Part shown: one piece after another, positions 6,096 to 11,850 of the stretch
Layout: every line of letters starts with the position of its first letter
How positions within the stretch are numbered: position 1 is the stretch's first letter
Assembly: GCA_026785765.1 (NCBI GenBank)
Contig: JAJAZK010000015.1
Location: 1 to 11,850, forward strand
Reading direction: 5' to 3'
DNA length: 11,850 bases
From: Rhodoferax sp.
Lineage (GTDB): Bacteria; Pseudomonadota; Gammaproteobacteria; Burkholderiales; Burkholderiaceae_C
Position numbers and translations under genes: made by a program
The notes under the pieces: generated by a model
What the model was told of the DNA's origin: nothing
Seen by the model: only the letters and a program-made list of their open reading frames with translations
Database searches by the model: none

Positions 6096-8099
6096 ATGTT
6101 TAACAAGATCCTGATCGCAAACAGGGGCGAGATAGCTTGCCGGGTGGCGGCAACGGCCGCGCGCATGGGTATCCGCACGGTGGCGGTGTATTCGGATGCC
6201 GACGCCAGCGCCAAACATGTGGCGGCGTGTGACGAGGCGGTGCATATCGGTGGCAATGCGCCAAAGGACAGTTACCTGCGCTGGGAGCGCATCCTGGAGG
6301 CGGCGCGGGCCACGGGTGCCCAGGCAGTTCACCCGGGTTATGGTTTCCTGAGCGAGAACGAGGCGTTTGCGCAGGCCTGTGCCGACGCTGGGGTGGTGTT
6401 CATCGGCCCGCCACCGGCGGCAATCAAGGCCATGGGCCTGAAGGCCGAGTCCAAACGCCTGATGGCGCAAGCCGGTGTTCCACTGGTTCCCGGTTACCAC
6501 GCGCAAGACCAGGACCCGGCCCTGCTGCTCACCGAGGCCGACCGCATCGGTTACCCGGTCCTGATCAAGGCCAGTGCAGGCGGCGGCGGCAAGGGCATGC
6601 GGGTGGTGGAGGCAGCGCAGGATTTTGCTGCCGCATTGGCTTCCTGCAAGCGCGAAGCGATCAACAGCTTTGGCGACGATGCGGTGCTGATCGAAAAATA
6701 CGTGCAGCGGCCACGCCACATCGAGATCCAGGTGTTTGGTGATACCCAGGGCAATTTTGTCTACCTGTTCGAGCGCGATTGTTCGGTGCAGCGGCGCCAC
6801 CAGAAGGTGCTGGAAGAAGCGCCCGCACCAGGCCTGGCGCCGTCCATGCGTGCGGAAATGGGTGCTGCGGCGGTCGCCGCCGCGCGCGCCGTCCAGTATG
6901 TGGGCGCGGGCACGGTGGAGTTCATCGTGGAGCAGCGGCCAGATTGCAGCATGCAGTTTTTCTTCATGGAGATGAACACCCGCCTCCAGGTGGAACACCC
7001 GGTGACCGAAGCCATCACCGGCCTTGATCTGGTCGAATGGCAGTTGCGCGTCGCCGATGGTGAAGCGCTGCCACTGCGCCAGGAGCAATTGCGTATCACC
7101 GGACACGCCATCGAAGCACGTATCTGCGCCGAGAACCCGGACAAGAACTTCCTGCCGGCCACGGGTCGCCTGTCGGTGTACCGCAAACCGGTGGCCAGCG
7201 CGTTCGAGCGCAATACCCATGCAGACCGGGTGCGTATCGACGACGGCGTGGAAGAGGGTGATGCAATTTCGCCGTATTACGACTCGATGGTTGCCAAGCT
7301 GATCGTGCACGGGGACGACCGGGCGCAGGCGCTGGCCCGGCTCGACGACGCGCTGGCGCGCATGCACATCGTCGGTCTCAATACGAACGTGCAGTTCCTG
7401 CGCTATGTGCTGCGCAGCCCCTCGTTTGCCCAGGCCCGGCTCGATACCGCGTTGATCGTGCGCGAGCAAGCAGTGTTGTTCCAGCAGGAGCCCATCGGCC
7501 TGGCGCTGGCGGCGGCGGCCGCTGTGGCACAAACCCTGCTGGATGAGCGCGCACTGGCCGGGGCCGACCCGTTCAGCCGACGCGATGGCTGGCGCGCCTA
7601 CGGGTTGGCGGTACGCCGTTTCGGCTTCGAGTTTGCCGGCACGCCGACCCAGGCGCAACTGACCTACCTGCGCGATGGCAGCTTGCAGCTGGAGGTCGCC
7701 GGCCAAACCGGGCCGCTGGTTTTTGAGCCCTCCGGCAGCGGTATTGCCCTGCAATTCGGCGGGTTGCGCCACACCGTGTTTGTCTACCGCCAGGGTGAAT
7801 GGGCACATGTGTTTGCGCCGCACGGCGCCACGCGCATCCTTGCCATTGATTTGCTGGCGCATGCGGGTGATCAGCAGGCGGAAGGCGGCCGCCTGACGGC
7901 ACCGATGCCGGGCAAGGTGTTGTCGTTTGCCGTCAAGGCGGGCGACAAGGTCAGCAAAGGGCAGGCGCTGGCGGTGATGGAAGCCATGAAGATGGAACAC
8001 ACCATCGCCGCGCCGGCCGATGGCGTGGTCTCGGAGCTGCTGTTCGCGCCCGGAGACCAGGTCTTTGAGGGCGCCGAGTTGCTCCGGCTCGCCGGTTGA
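6096..8099 (+). CDS. liuD: 3-Methylcrotonyl-CoA carboxylase, alpha (biotin carboxylase/biotin carrier) subunit
   Basis: This subunit carboxylates its own biotin with ATP and bicarbonate and presents it to the beta subunit. The 667 residues are the normal length. Order of parts: N-terminal biotin carboxylase domain (KILIANRGEIACRV, residues 4-17), ATP-grasp with KASAGGGGKGM (158-168) and RDCSVQRRHQKV, and catalytic EMNTRLQVEH at 292-301. There Glu292, Asn294, Arg296 and Glu300 keep the spacing of the E. coli AccC active site. The biotin-carboxylase C-terminal domain, a middle linker domain and the C-terminal biotinyl domain follow. The biotinyl domain has EAMKMEH, where Lys632 is the expected biotinylation site about 35 residues from the end, as usual. 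Propionyl- or geranyl-CoA carboxylase alpha subunits are related alternatives; the liuB-type beta subunit and the HMG-CoA lyase make methylcrotonyl-CoA the best call. Confidence 0.95.
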   Translation: MFNKILIANRGEIACRVAATAARMGIRTVAVYSDADASAKHVAACDEAVHIGGNAPKDSYLRWERILEAARATGAQAVHPGYGFLSENEAFAQACADAGVVFIGPPPAAIKAMGLKAESKRLMAQAGVPLVPGYHAQDQDPALLLTEADRIGYPVLIKASAGGGGKGMRVVEAAQDFAAALASCKREAINSFGDDAVLIEKYVQRPRHIEIQVFGDTQGNFVYLFERDCSVQRRHQKVLEEAPAPGLAPSMRAEMGAAAVAAARAVQYVGAGTVEFIVEQRPDCSMQFFFMEMNTRLQVEHPVTEAITGLDLVEWQLRVADGEALPLRQEQLRITGHAIEARICAENPDKNFLPATGRLSVYRKPVASAFERNTHADRVRIDDGVEEGDAISPYYDSMVAKLIVHGDDRAQALARLDDALARMHIVGLNTNVQFLRYVLRSPSFAQARLDTALIVREQAVLFQQEPIGLALAAAAAVAQTLLDERALAGADPFSRRDGWRAYGLAVRRFGFEFAGTPTQAQLTYLRDGSLQLEVAGQTGPLVFEPSGSGIALQFGGLRHTVFVYRQGEWAHVFAPHGATRILAIDLLAHAGDQQAEGGRLTAPMPGKVLSFAVKAGDKVSKGQALAVMEAMKMEHTIAAPADGVVSELLFAPGDQVFEGAELLRLAG

Positions 8100-8101
8100 C
8101 G

Positions 8102-9022
8102 ATGCGGGTTTGCCTGTGTTACCCGGATGCCGACCCAGCGCCCTGGCTGTCGGCGCTACGTCTGCACCTGCCCGGCGCGGTGATCGAGTCCTGGCAGCCC
8201 GGCGCGGCGATGGCGGATTACGCGGTGGCATGGGCACCGCCGCAACAGTTCATCGACGAACAAACGCGGCTCAAGGCGCTGTTTAATATTGGCGCCGGGG
8301 TTGACCGCCTGCTGCAGTTGCGTCTGCCCGCGCAGCTGCGCGTGGTGTGCCTGGACGACGCCGGCATGGCGGTGCAAATGGCAGAGTATGTCTGCCACGC
8401 GGTACTGCGCCACTTTCGCGAATTCGCGGCCTACGAAGCGCAGGCCCGCCTGGGCCAATGGCAGCAGCGGGCGCCGCGCGCGCGCGCAGATTTCACGGTG
8501 GGCATCATGGGCCTGGGCGTGCTCGGCACGCGGGTGGCGCAGGCGCTGCGGGTGTTCGAATACCCCCTGCTTGGCTGGAGCCGCAGTGCGCGCCAGCTCG
8601 ACGGCGTGGCCTGTTTTGCCGGCGCGTCGGCGTTGCCGCAGTTTCTCGCCGCCTGCCAGGTGCTGGTGTGCCTGTTGCCGCTCACGCCCGACACGCAGGA
8701 CTTGCTGGGCCGGGCCCGCCTGGAGCAATTGCCGCGCGGCGCCTACCTGGTAAATGTGGCGCGCGGCGCCCTGGTGGTGGAAGACGATCTGTTGGCCCTG
8801 CTGGGCAGTGGTCATCTGGCTGGTGCGACACTGGATGTGTTTCGCAGCGAACCGCTGTCGGCGGCGCATCCGCTATGGCGCCACCCGGCAGTGCAGGTGA
8901 CGCCGCATATTTCGGCACAAACGCTGGAGGCGCAAAGCATCCTGCAGATCGCTGGCAAGATACTGGCCCTGGAGCGCGGTGCAGCAGTGGCCGGGGTGGT
9001 GGACCTGGCGCGTGGTTACTGA
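8102..9022 (+). CDS. ghrA: D-2-hydroxyacid dehydrogenase, glyoxylate/hydroxypyruvate reductase A type
   Basis: This 306-residue NAD(P)H-dependent oxidoreductase belongs to the 2-hydroxyacid dehydrogenase superfamily, GhrA group, which reduces glyoxylate, hydroxypyruvate or similar 2-oxoacids. The N-terminal substrate domain (1-95) has NIGAGVDRLL. The nucleotide-binding domain starts with FTVGIMGLGVLGTRVA (GLGVLG at 137-142). The catalytic residues appear as Arg221 (NVARGALV), Glu250 (FRSEPL) and His269 (TPHISA), so it is predicted active. I took the ATG 2 bases after the carboxylase alpha stop; an in-frame TTG at 8096, overlapping that stop, would add two residues. A GAGG within the preceding gene is too far away, so coupling is likely. 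The physiological substrate in a leucine-degradation cluster is not obvious, and the ghrA symbol reflects family resemblance only. Confidence 0.88.
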   Translation: MRVCLCYPDADPAPWLSALRLHLPGAVIESWQPGAAMADYAVAWAPPQQFIDEQTRLKALFNIGAGVDRLLQLRLPAQLRVVCLDDAGMAVQMAEYVCHAVLRHFREFAAYEAQARLGQWQQRAPRARADFTVGIMGLGVLGTRVAQALRVFEYPLLGWSRSARQLDGVACFAGASALPQFLAACQVLVCLLPLTPDTQDLLGRARLEQLPRGAYLVNVARGALVVEDDLLALLGSGHLAGATLDVFRSEPLSAAHPLWRHPAVQVTPHISAQTLEAQSILQIAGKILALERGAAVAGVVDLARGY

Positions 9023-9042
9023 TGCCTGTTGCGTAAACTGAA

Positions 9043-9048
9043 GAGGAG
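9043..9048 (+). promoter_or_regulatory. Ribosome binding site of the HMG-CoA lyase gene
   Basis: GAGGAG lies 8 bases before the ATG at 9057, in the 34-base gap after the reductase gene. It is one of the strongest Shine-Dalgarno sequences in the window and fixes the lyase start. Confidence 0.65.
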
Positions 9049-9056
9049 TTGTTCCC

Positions 9057-9974
9057 ATGTCGCTGCCCACCCGGGTCAAGCTGGTCGATGTCGGTCCGCG
9101 CGACGGCTTGCAGAACGAAAAGCAGACGGTCCCGGCCGCCATCAAGATCGAACTGGTGCAGCGCCTGCAGGAGGCCGGTATGCGCGAGATCGAGGTCACC
9201 AGTTTCGTCAGCCCCAAGTGGGTTCCGCAGATGGCCGACAACCGCGAGGTGATGGCCGGCATCGTGCGCAGGCCGGGCGTGCGGTATTCGGTGCTGATAC
9301 CGAATCTGCAGGGTTTCGAGGCGGCGGTTGCGGCGCCACGCGCGCAGTGGCCAGACGAGATCGTGGTGTTCGCGGCGGCCAGCGAGTCGTTCAGCCAGCG
9401 CAACATCAATTGTTCGATCGCCCAGAGCATGGAGCGTTTCCGGCCCGTGGTGCAGGCCGCACGCGACAAGGGCATTTACGTGCGCGGCGCCATGTCCTGC
9501 GTGGTGGGCTGTCCGATCGAGGGCGAGGTGGCGCCGCGCCAGGTGGCACAACTGGCCGCCCTGATGAAGGACATCGGTGTACAGCATGTCGGTGTCGCCG
9601 ATACCATTGGTGTGGGCACGCCGACCAAAGTGCAGCGCGCGCTGGAGGCGACCCTGCAGCACTATGGCATCAACGATGTGTCCGGACATTTCCACGACAC
9701 CTACGGGCAGGCGCTGGCGAACACCCTGGCCAGTATGGAAATGGGGGTGTGGCAGTTCGACGCATCGGTGGCCGGCCTGGGCGGCTGCCCCTTTGCCAAA
9801 GGCGCGACCGGCAACGTGGCCACCGAAGACGTGGTTTATATGTTGCATGGCATGGGCATAGAGACCGGAATCGATCTGGACAAACTGATCGATGCCGGCA
9901 TGTTCATCAGCGACTGCCTGCAGCGCAAGACTGGCTCGCGGGCAGCGACAGCCGTGCTGAGCAAACGTGGCTGA
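9057..9974 (+). CDS. liuE: Hydroxymethylglutaryl-CoA lyase
   Basis: The enzyme cleaves 3-hydroxy-3-methylglutaryl-CoA to acetyl-CoA and acetoacetate, the last step of leucine catabolism. It is a TIM-barrel protein of the HMGL-like family using a divalent metal. The 305 residues match bacterial homologues. Diagnostic parts are VDVGPRDGLQNE at 10-21 (Arg15 and Asp16 at the active site), EVTSFVSPKWVPQMAD (46-61), VVGCPIEGEV (149-158), the metal-binding HFHDTYG (His211 and His213) and the signature loop GGCPFAKGATGNVATED (242-258) with the essential Cys244. The last of these separates it from homocitrate- and isopropylmalate-synthase relatives. The gene is also called mvaB in pseudomonads. Its stop is overlapped by 8 bases by the next reading frame. 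Confidence 0.96.
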   Translation: MSLPTRVKLVDVGPRDGLQNEKQTVPAAIKIELVQRLQEAGMREIEVTSFVSPKWVPQMADNREVMAGIVRRPGVRYSVLIPNLQGFEAAVAAPRAQWPDEIVVFAAASESFSQRNINCSIAQSMERFRPVVQAARDKGIYVRGAMSCVVGCPIEGEVAPRQVAQLAALMKDIGVQHVGVADTIGVGTPTKVQRALEATLQHYGINDVSGHFHDTYGQALANTLASMEMGVWQFDASVAGLGGCPFAKGATGNVATEDVVYMLHGMGIETGIDLDKLIDAGMFISDCLQRKTGSRAATAVLSKRG

Positions 9975-10482
9975 CATCACGCAACTGCCAGAGTCTGCAC
10001 GGCGCGTGGCGGCCTGGCTGGCTGACCACGGCCATGGGCAGGCGCCACGCATGCTCGACGCCGCCGCGCGCACGGCGCAGCAGGCGGCGGACCAGTTAGG
10101 CGTGGCGCTGGGGCAAATTGCCAAGAGCATTATTTTTCGGCGCAGCAGTGACGGGGTAGCAGTGCTGGTCATCACCTCGGGGGATCGGCGTGTCGACGAG
10201 TCCCGGGTGGCAGCGCTGGTCTGCGCGGCAGATGACCGGCTGGGCCGGGCCGACGCGGCCTTCGTCAAGGCCACCACCGGGTTCAGCATTGGGGGTGTGG
10301 CGCCAGTGGCGCATGTTTCTGCCTGTGTGACCGTGATCGACCGCGAGCTGTTTCGTTTTGCCGACATCTGGGCGGCCGCGGGCCACCCGCACGCGGTGTT
10401 TCGACTGACCCCGGCCGATCTGGTGCGGCTGACCGGGGCCCCGGTTGCCGATGTGGTCGAACTGGTTCCAACGCCATCATGA
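9967..10482 (+). CDS. YbaK/EbsC-family aminoacyl-tRNA deacylase
   Basis: The 171-residue protein is a single YbaK/EbsC domain. Members hydrolyse mischarged aminoacyl-tRNAs in trans, for example Cys-tRNA(Pro) or Ala-tRNA(Pro). Seen here are LGVALGQIAKSIIFR with Lys53 at the position of the conserved YbaK lysine, VLVITSGDRRVDESRV, and the substrate-pocket glycine motif TTGFSIGGVAPVAH (103-116). The subfamily, and so the amino acid removed, cannot be decided by eye. The best start is GTG at 9967, overlapping the lyase stop by 8 bases; it gives the normal N-terminus for the family. It shares an ATGA overlap with the next gene. Its link to leucine catabolism is positional only. Confidence 0.9.
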   Translation: MADITQLPESARRVAAWLADHGHGQAPRMLDAAARTAQQAADQLGVALGQIAKSIIFRRSSDGVAVLVITSGDRRVDESRVAALVCAADDRLGRADAAFVKATTGFSIGGVAPVAHVSACVTVIDRELFRFADIWAAAGHPHAVFRLTPADLVRLTGAPVADVVELVPTPS

Positions 10483-10724
10483 CGCCGCAGCAAACCCTGG
10501 CGGCGCTGGCCATGCTGGCACAGGACCCGGCTGCGCCGGTGCCCTCTCCCTGCATCTCGGTCTGCCGCATGGACGACCGCAACGGCCTGTGCAGCGGCTG
10601 TTACCGCAGCATCGACGAAATCATCGCCTGGAGCCGCTTGTCTGACGGCGCCAAACGGGCGGTCTGGCGATCCATTTCTGTGCGCGCCGGTGCCGCTGCA
10701 TCCAGCGTCAGCCCGACCCCATGA
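10479..10724 (+). CDS. DUF1289 small cysteine-rich protein
   Basis: This 81-residue protein carries the DUF1289 signature PSPCISVCRMDDRNGLCSGC, with Cys25, Cys29, Cys38 and Cys41 in a CxxxC-x8-CxxC arrangement suggesting metal binding (zinc or an iron-sulfur cluster). It is followed by YRSIDEIIAWSRLSDGAKRAVW, which is also typical. The function of the family is not established. The ATG overlaps the YbaK stop by 4 bases and its own stop overlaps the start of the following gene by 4 bases, so the three are probably translated together. The N-terminal 20 residues are Ala/Pro-rich and look like a flexible lead. Confidence 0.9.
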   Translation: MTPQQTLAALAMLAQDPAAPVPSPCISVCRMDDRNGLCSGCYRSIDEIIAWSRLSDGAKRAVWRSISVRAGAAASSVSPTP

Positions 10725-11371
10725 AACACCTCACTTTTTATTTCGACGTCATTTCGCCGTTCGCCTGGCTCGCCTTTGACCAGTTGCCAGACGCGCTGCA
10801 GGGCCTGAGTTACAGCGTCGCCTACAAGCCGGTATTGTTTGGCGCGGTGTTGGGACACCACGGCCAGCTTGGCCCAGCCGAGATTGCGCCCAAGCGCGAC
10901 TGGACTTATCGCCAGGTGTTGTGGCTGGCCCATAGCCACGGGGTGGAGTTGCAGCTACCGGCCAGCCACCCTTTCAATCCGTTGGGTCTGTTGCGTCTGG
11001 CGGTGGCCTGCAGCCCGACCGGGCTGCCGAACCGGTATGTGACGGAGCAGCTTTTTCGCCATGTCTGGTGCAGCGCCGGCGCCGACGCTGCGGATGCGCA
11101 GCGCCTGCAGGCCTTGACGCAGTCGCTGGCACCCGTGCGCGATCCAGCGAGCGACAGTGTCAAGGCGGACCTGAAGAAACACACCGACGAGGCAATTGCG
11201 CTGGGCGTGTTTGGCGTGCCGACGCTGGAAGTCGATGGCCGGTTGTTCTGGGGTTTTGACGCCTTGCCGATGCTGCGCTCCTACCTGCAAGGCGACGCCT
11301 GGTTTGCCTCTGGTGGCGCCTGGGACACCGCAGCGAAGGTGCCGACCGGCGTTCGGCGCAATAGAACCTGA
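10721..11371 (+). CDS. 2-Hydroxychromene-2-carboxylate isomerase / kappa-GST-like DsbA-fold protein
   Basis: This 216-residue protein has a thioredoxin-type fold with the helical insertion of the DsbA/kappa-GST group. The N-terminal motif FYFDVISPFAWLAF places Ser12 where the catalytic glutathione-activating serine lies in kappa-class GST and NahD-type isomerases; there is no CxxC, so it is not a thiol oxidoreductase. The cis-proline loop is GVFGVPTLEVDGRLFWGFD, with Pro167. In aromatic degradation NahD interconverts 2-hydroxychromene-2-carboxylate and the open-chain benzylidenepyruvate using glutathione. Nothing else for naphthalene breakdown is here, so a broader glutathione-dependent role is as likely. 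It is the last intact gene in the window and overlaps the DUF1289 stop by 4 bases. The last dozen residues are variable. Confidence 0.9.
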   Translation: MKHLTFYFDVISPFAWLAFDQLPDALQGLSYSVAYKPVLFGAVLGHHGQLGPAEIAPKRDWTYRQVLWLAHSHGVELQLPASHPFNPLGLLRLAVACSPTGLPNRYVTEQLFRHVWCSAGADAADAQRLQALTQSLAPVRDPASDSVKADLKKHTDEAIALGVFGVPTLEVDGRLFWGFDALPMLRSYLQGDAWFASGGAWDTAAKVPTGVRRNRT

Positions 11372-11522
11372 ACCTGTCGACGTTTTACAGGCGGCGGGGG
11401 GCAACGGATGTGTTGGTAGCGGGGTCCCGGGTTATTGGCCTACTGGCCGCACCATGAGCGAAGCACGCCGCGCCGCGCTCCCGGCGCGCGCCGCGCAACT
11501 GGGTTTTCCGGGCGCGCCGAAA

Positions 11523-11586
11523 GCGCTGTACCCCAAGCTGCTGCATCCACACCCTCGTCGGCGCCTTCAAGATACGCGGCGGCCGG
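11523..11586 (+). pseudogene. Remnant of a threonine dehydratase-like PLP enzyme
   Basis: In one frame ALYPK is read from 11523. After a shift of one base, HTLVGAFKIRGG is read from 11548 to 11583. Fold-type II PLP enzymes of the threonine dehydratase group have LxxK, three residues, then HTPxGAFKxRGG, and the lysine of GAFK binds the cofactor. The spacing between the two pieces is exactly right if one base was inserted around 11538-11547. Only some 20 residues are recognisable and the rest of a roughly 320-residue enzyme is missing. It is a non-functional fragment if the reading is right. The assignment rests on one motif, so a chance match is possible but unlikely. Confidence 0.5.
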
Positions 11587-11593
11587 CTTCAAG
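11565..11593 (+). repeat. CTTCAAG direct repeat flanking the junction of the two remnants
   Basis: CTTCAAG occurs at 11565-11571, inside the PLP-enzyme motif, and again at 11587-11593, at the start of the DUF1295 piece. It is a 7-base direct repeat of the kind found at short-homology deletions. It could also be chance, since both are Phe-Lys codons. Confidence 0.3.
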
Positions 11594-11735
11594 TCCGACC
11601 TGTCCAATCCAATCCAATCCAGGGCAGGTGATGGAGCGTGGCTTGTGGCGGAACTTCCGCCATCCCAGCTACTTTGGTGGGTTTTTTGTGTGGTGGGGGT
11701 TCGATCGGGTCGCGCTATCGGCACAAGGTTGGTGA
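11588..11735 (+). pseudogene. Remnant of a DUF1295 membrane protein, frameshifted
   Basis: FKSDLSN is read from 11588 to 11608. From 11619, in another frame, comes PGQVMERGLWRNFRHPSYFG, followed by GFFVWWGF and a TGA at 11733-11735. Together these match the conserved C-terminal part of DUF1295 proteins (steroid 5-alpha-reductase/isoprenylcysteine-methyltransferase-like), which typically read FK.D..N.G.V...GLWR..RHPNYFG...VWWG. The frame break lies exactly at a triple AATCC repeat. The TGA falls where homologues commonly have a second Trp after GW, and AIAS follows in frame, so it may be a nonsense change. The N-terminal half of the protein is absent. Confidence 0.68.
11606..11620 (+). repeat. 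AATCC tandem repeat, three copies
   Basis: Three perfect AATCC units, preceded by TCC, lie inside the DUF1295 remnant. Removing two units (10 bases) joins FKSDLSN to PGQVMERGLWR in one frame, so the array is the probable cause of the frameshift. It is too short to call a phase-variable tract with confidence. Confidence 0.85.
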
Positions 11736-11804
11736 GCCATCGCGTCGATCCTGGACCCGCGTGCGCCTGGCACACGCTGCGGTTGGCTCGCAGCGCTGTA
11801 GGCC

Positions 11805-11850
11805 TGTGATTTTCCTGCGGCCGTGTCTACAATGTATAAACACCTTGGAG
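11805..11850 (+). promoter_or_regulatory. Possible promoter and Shine-Dalgarno for a gene beyond the window
   Basis: TACAAT at 11828-11833 matches a sigma-70 -10 box in five of six positions, with a poor -35 candidate TGTGAT at 11805-11810 and a 17-base spacer. A second AT-rich box, TATAAA (11835-11840), follows directly. The window ends in TTGGAG, which could be a Shine-Dalgarno for a start codon just outside. GTGT (11823-11826) and ACAC (11840-11843) flank the box and might form part of an operator. The drop in GC content here, against a GC-rich background, supports a regulatory region. Confidence 0.35.

Larger units (their letters stand above)
11372..11850. other. Gene-free tail holding remains of two genes
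   Basis: No intact coding frame with a recognisable product lies in these 479 bases. Open frames exist but none reads as a protein along its length. Parts are explained by two gene remnants (11523-11586 and 11588-11735). From 11372 to 11522 I see only a weak CCTGT...ACAGG hairpin at 11373-11391 without a T-run. From 11736 to 11800 I see nothing assignable. The end may hold a promoter. No convincing terminator closes the upstream operon. Confidence 0.7.

Noticed and set aside
5871..8237. 788-codon open frame on the - strand opposite the carboxylase alpha gene
   Set aside because: It mirrors a highly conserved + strand gene in very GC-rich DNA. Its translation is rich in His, Arg, Gln and Ala with no recognisable domain, as expected of an antisense shadow.
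8682..10493. 603-codon open frame on the - strand opposite the reductase, lyase and YbaK genes
   Set aside because: It spans several clear + strand genes and their junctions, with low-complexity composition and no motif.
11373..11391. CCTGT...ACAGG inverted repeat just after the last intact gene
   Set aside because: A 5-base stem with a 9-base loop and no trailing T-run is too weak to call a terminator.
11683..11688. T-run TTTTTT after GGTGGG that could look like a terminator tail
   Set aside because: It encodes the Gly-Phe-Phe part of the DUF1295 remnant, and no good GC-rich stem precedes it.
11196..11735. 179-codon + strand open frame running from inside the isomerase-like gene to 11735
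   Set aside because: Its first part is out of frame with a conserved gene and only its end matches DUF1295, so it is not a single real gene.

Overview
The window looks like a chromosomal segment of a high-GC betaproteobacterium, most likely Burkholderiales and probably a Comamonadaceae-type genome. This rests on the codon and base style and on the overall resemblance of the proteins; no rRNA or other marker gene is present. All thirteen real genes lie on the + strand, and every intergenic gap from 1 to 11371 is 64 bases or less. Several genes overlap by 4 or 8 bases, so this is probably one long transcription unit or two closely abutting ones. The upstream promoter lies outside the window.

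The core is the lower leucine/isovalerate degradation pathway (liu type). The carboxyltransferase (beta, 1717-3339) and the biotin carboxylase/biotin-carrier (alpha, 6096-8099) subunits of 3-methylcrotonyl-CoA carboxylase are both present, as is hydroxymethylglutaryl-CoA lyase (9057-9974), which yields acetyl-CoA and acetoacetate. The window opens with the C-terminal half of an acyl-CoA dehydrogenase. Its active-site glutamate sits at the medium/short-chain position, not the isovaleryl-CoA dehydrogenase position. Neither isovaleryl-CoA dehydrogenase (liuA) nor methylglutaconyl-CoA hydratase (liuC) is seen here, although the pathway needs both.

Between the pathway genes are passengers of less clear role. 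A single-domain rhodanese and a HAD phosphatase (616-1688) precede the beta subunit. Two alpha/beta hydrolases with export signals and a DUF4126 membrane protein (3342-6086) separate the two carboxylase subunits. A GhrA-like 2-hydroxyacid dehydrogenase (8102-9022) precedes the lyase. After the lyase comes a translationally overlapped tail: a YbaK-type tRNA-editing protein, a DUF1289 cysteine protein and a kappa-GST/2-hydroxychromene-2-carboxylate isomerase-like protein (9967-11371).

The last 480 bases (11372-11850) carry no intact gene. They hold the debris of two unrelated genes: a short piece of a threonine dehydratase-like PLP enzyme, broken by an apparent 1-base shift, and a piece of a DUF1295 membrane protein. 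The DUF1295 frame is broken exactly at an AATCC repeat present in three copies, where one copy would restore the frame. At the far edge there is a possible promoter and Shine-Dalgarno sequence for a gene starting beyond the window. I found no convincing novel system, mobile element, CRISPR array, RNA gene or strong terminator. The most unusual points are the gene graveyard and the exported hydrolases inside the carboxylase locus.
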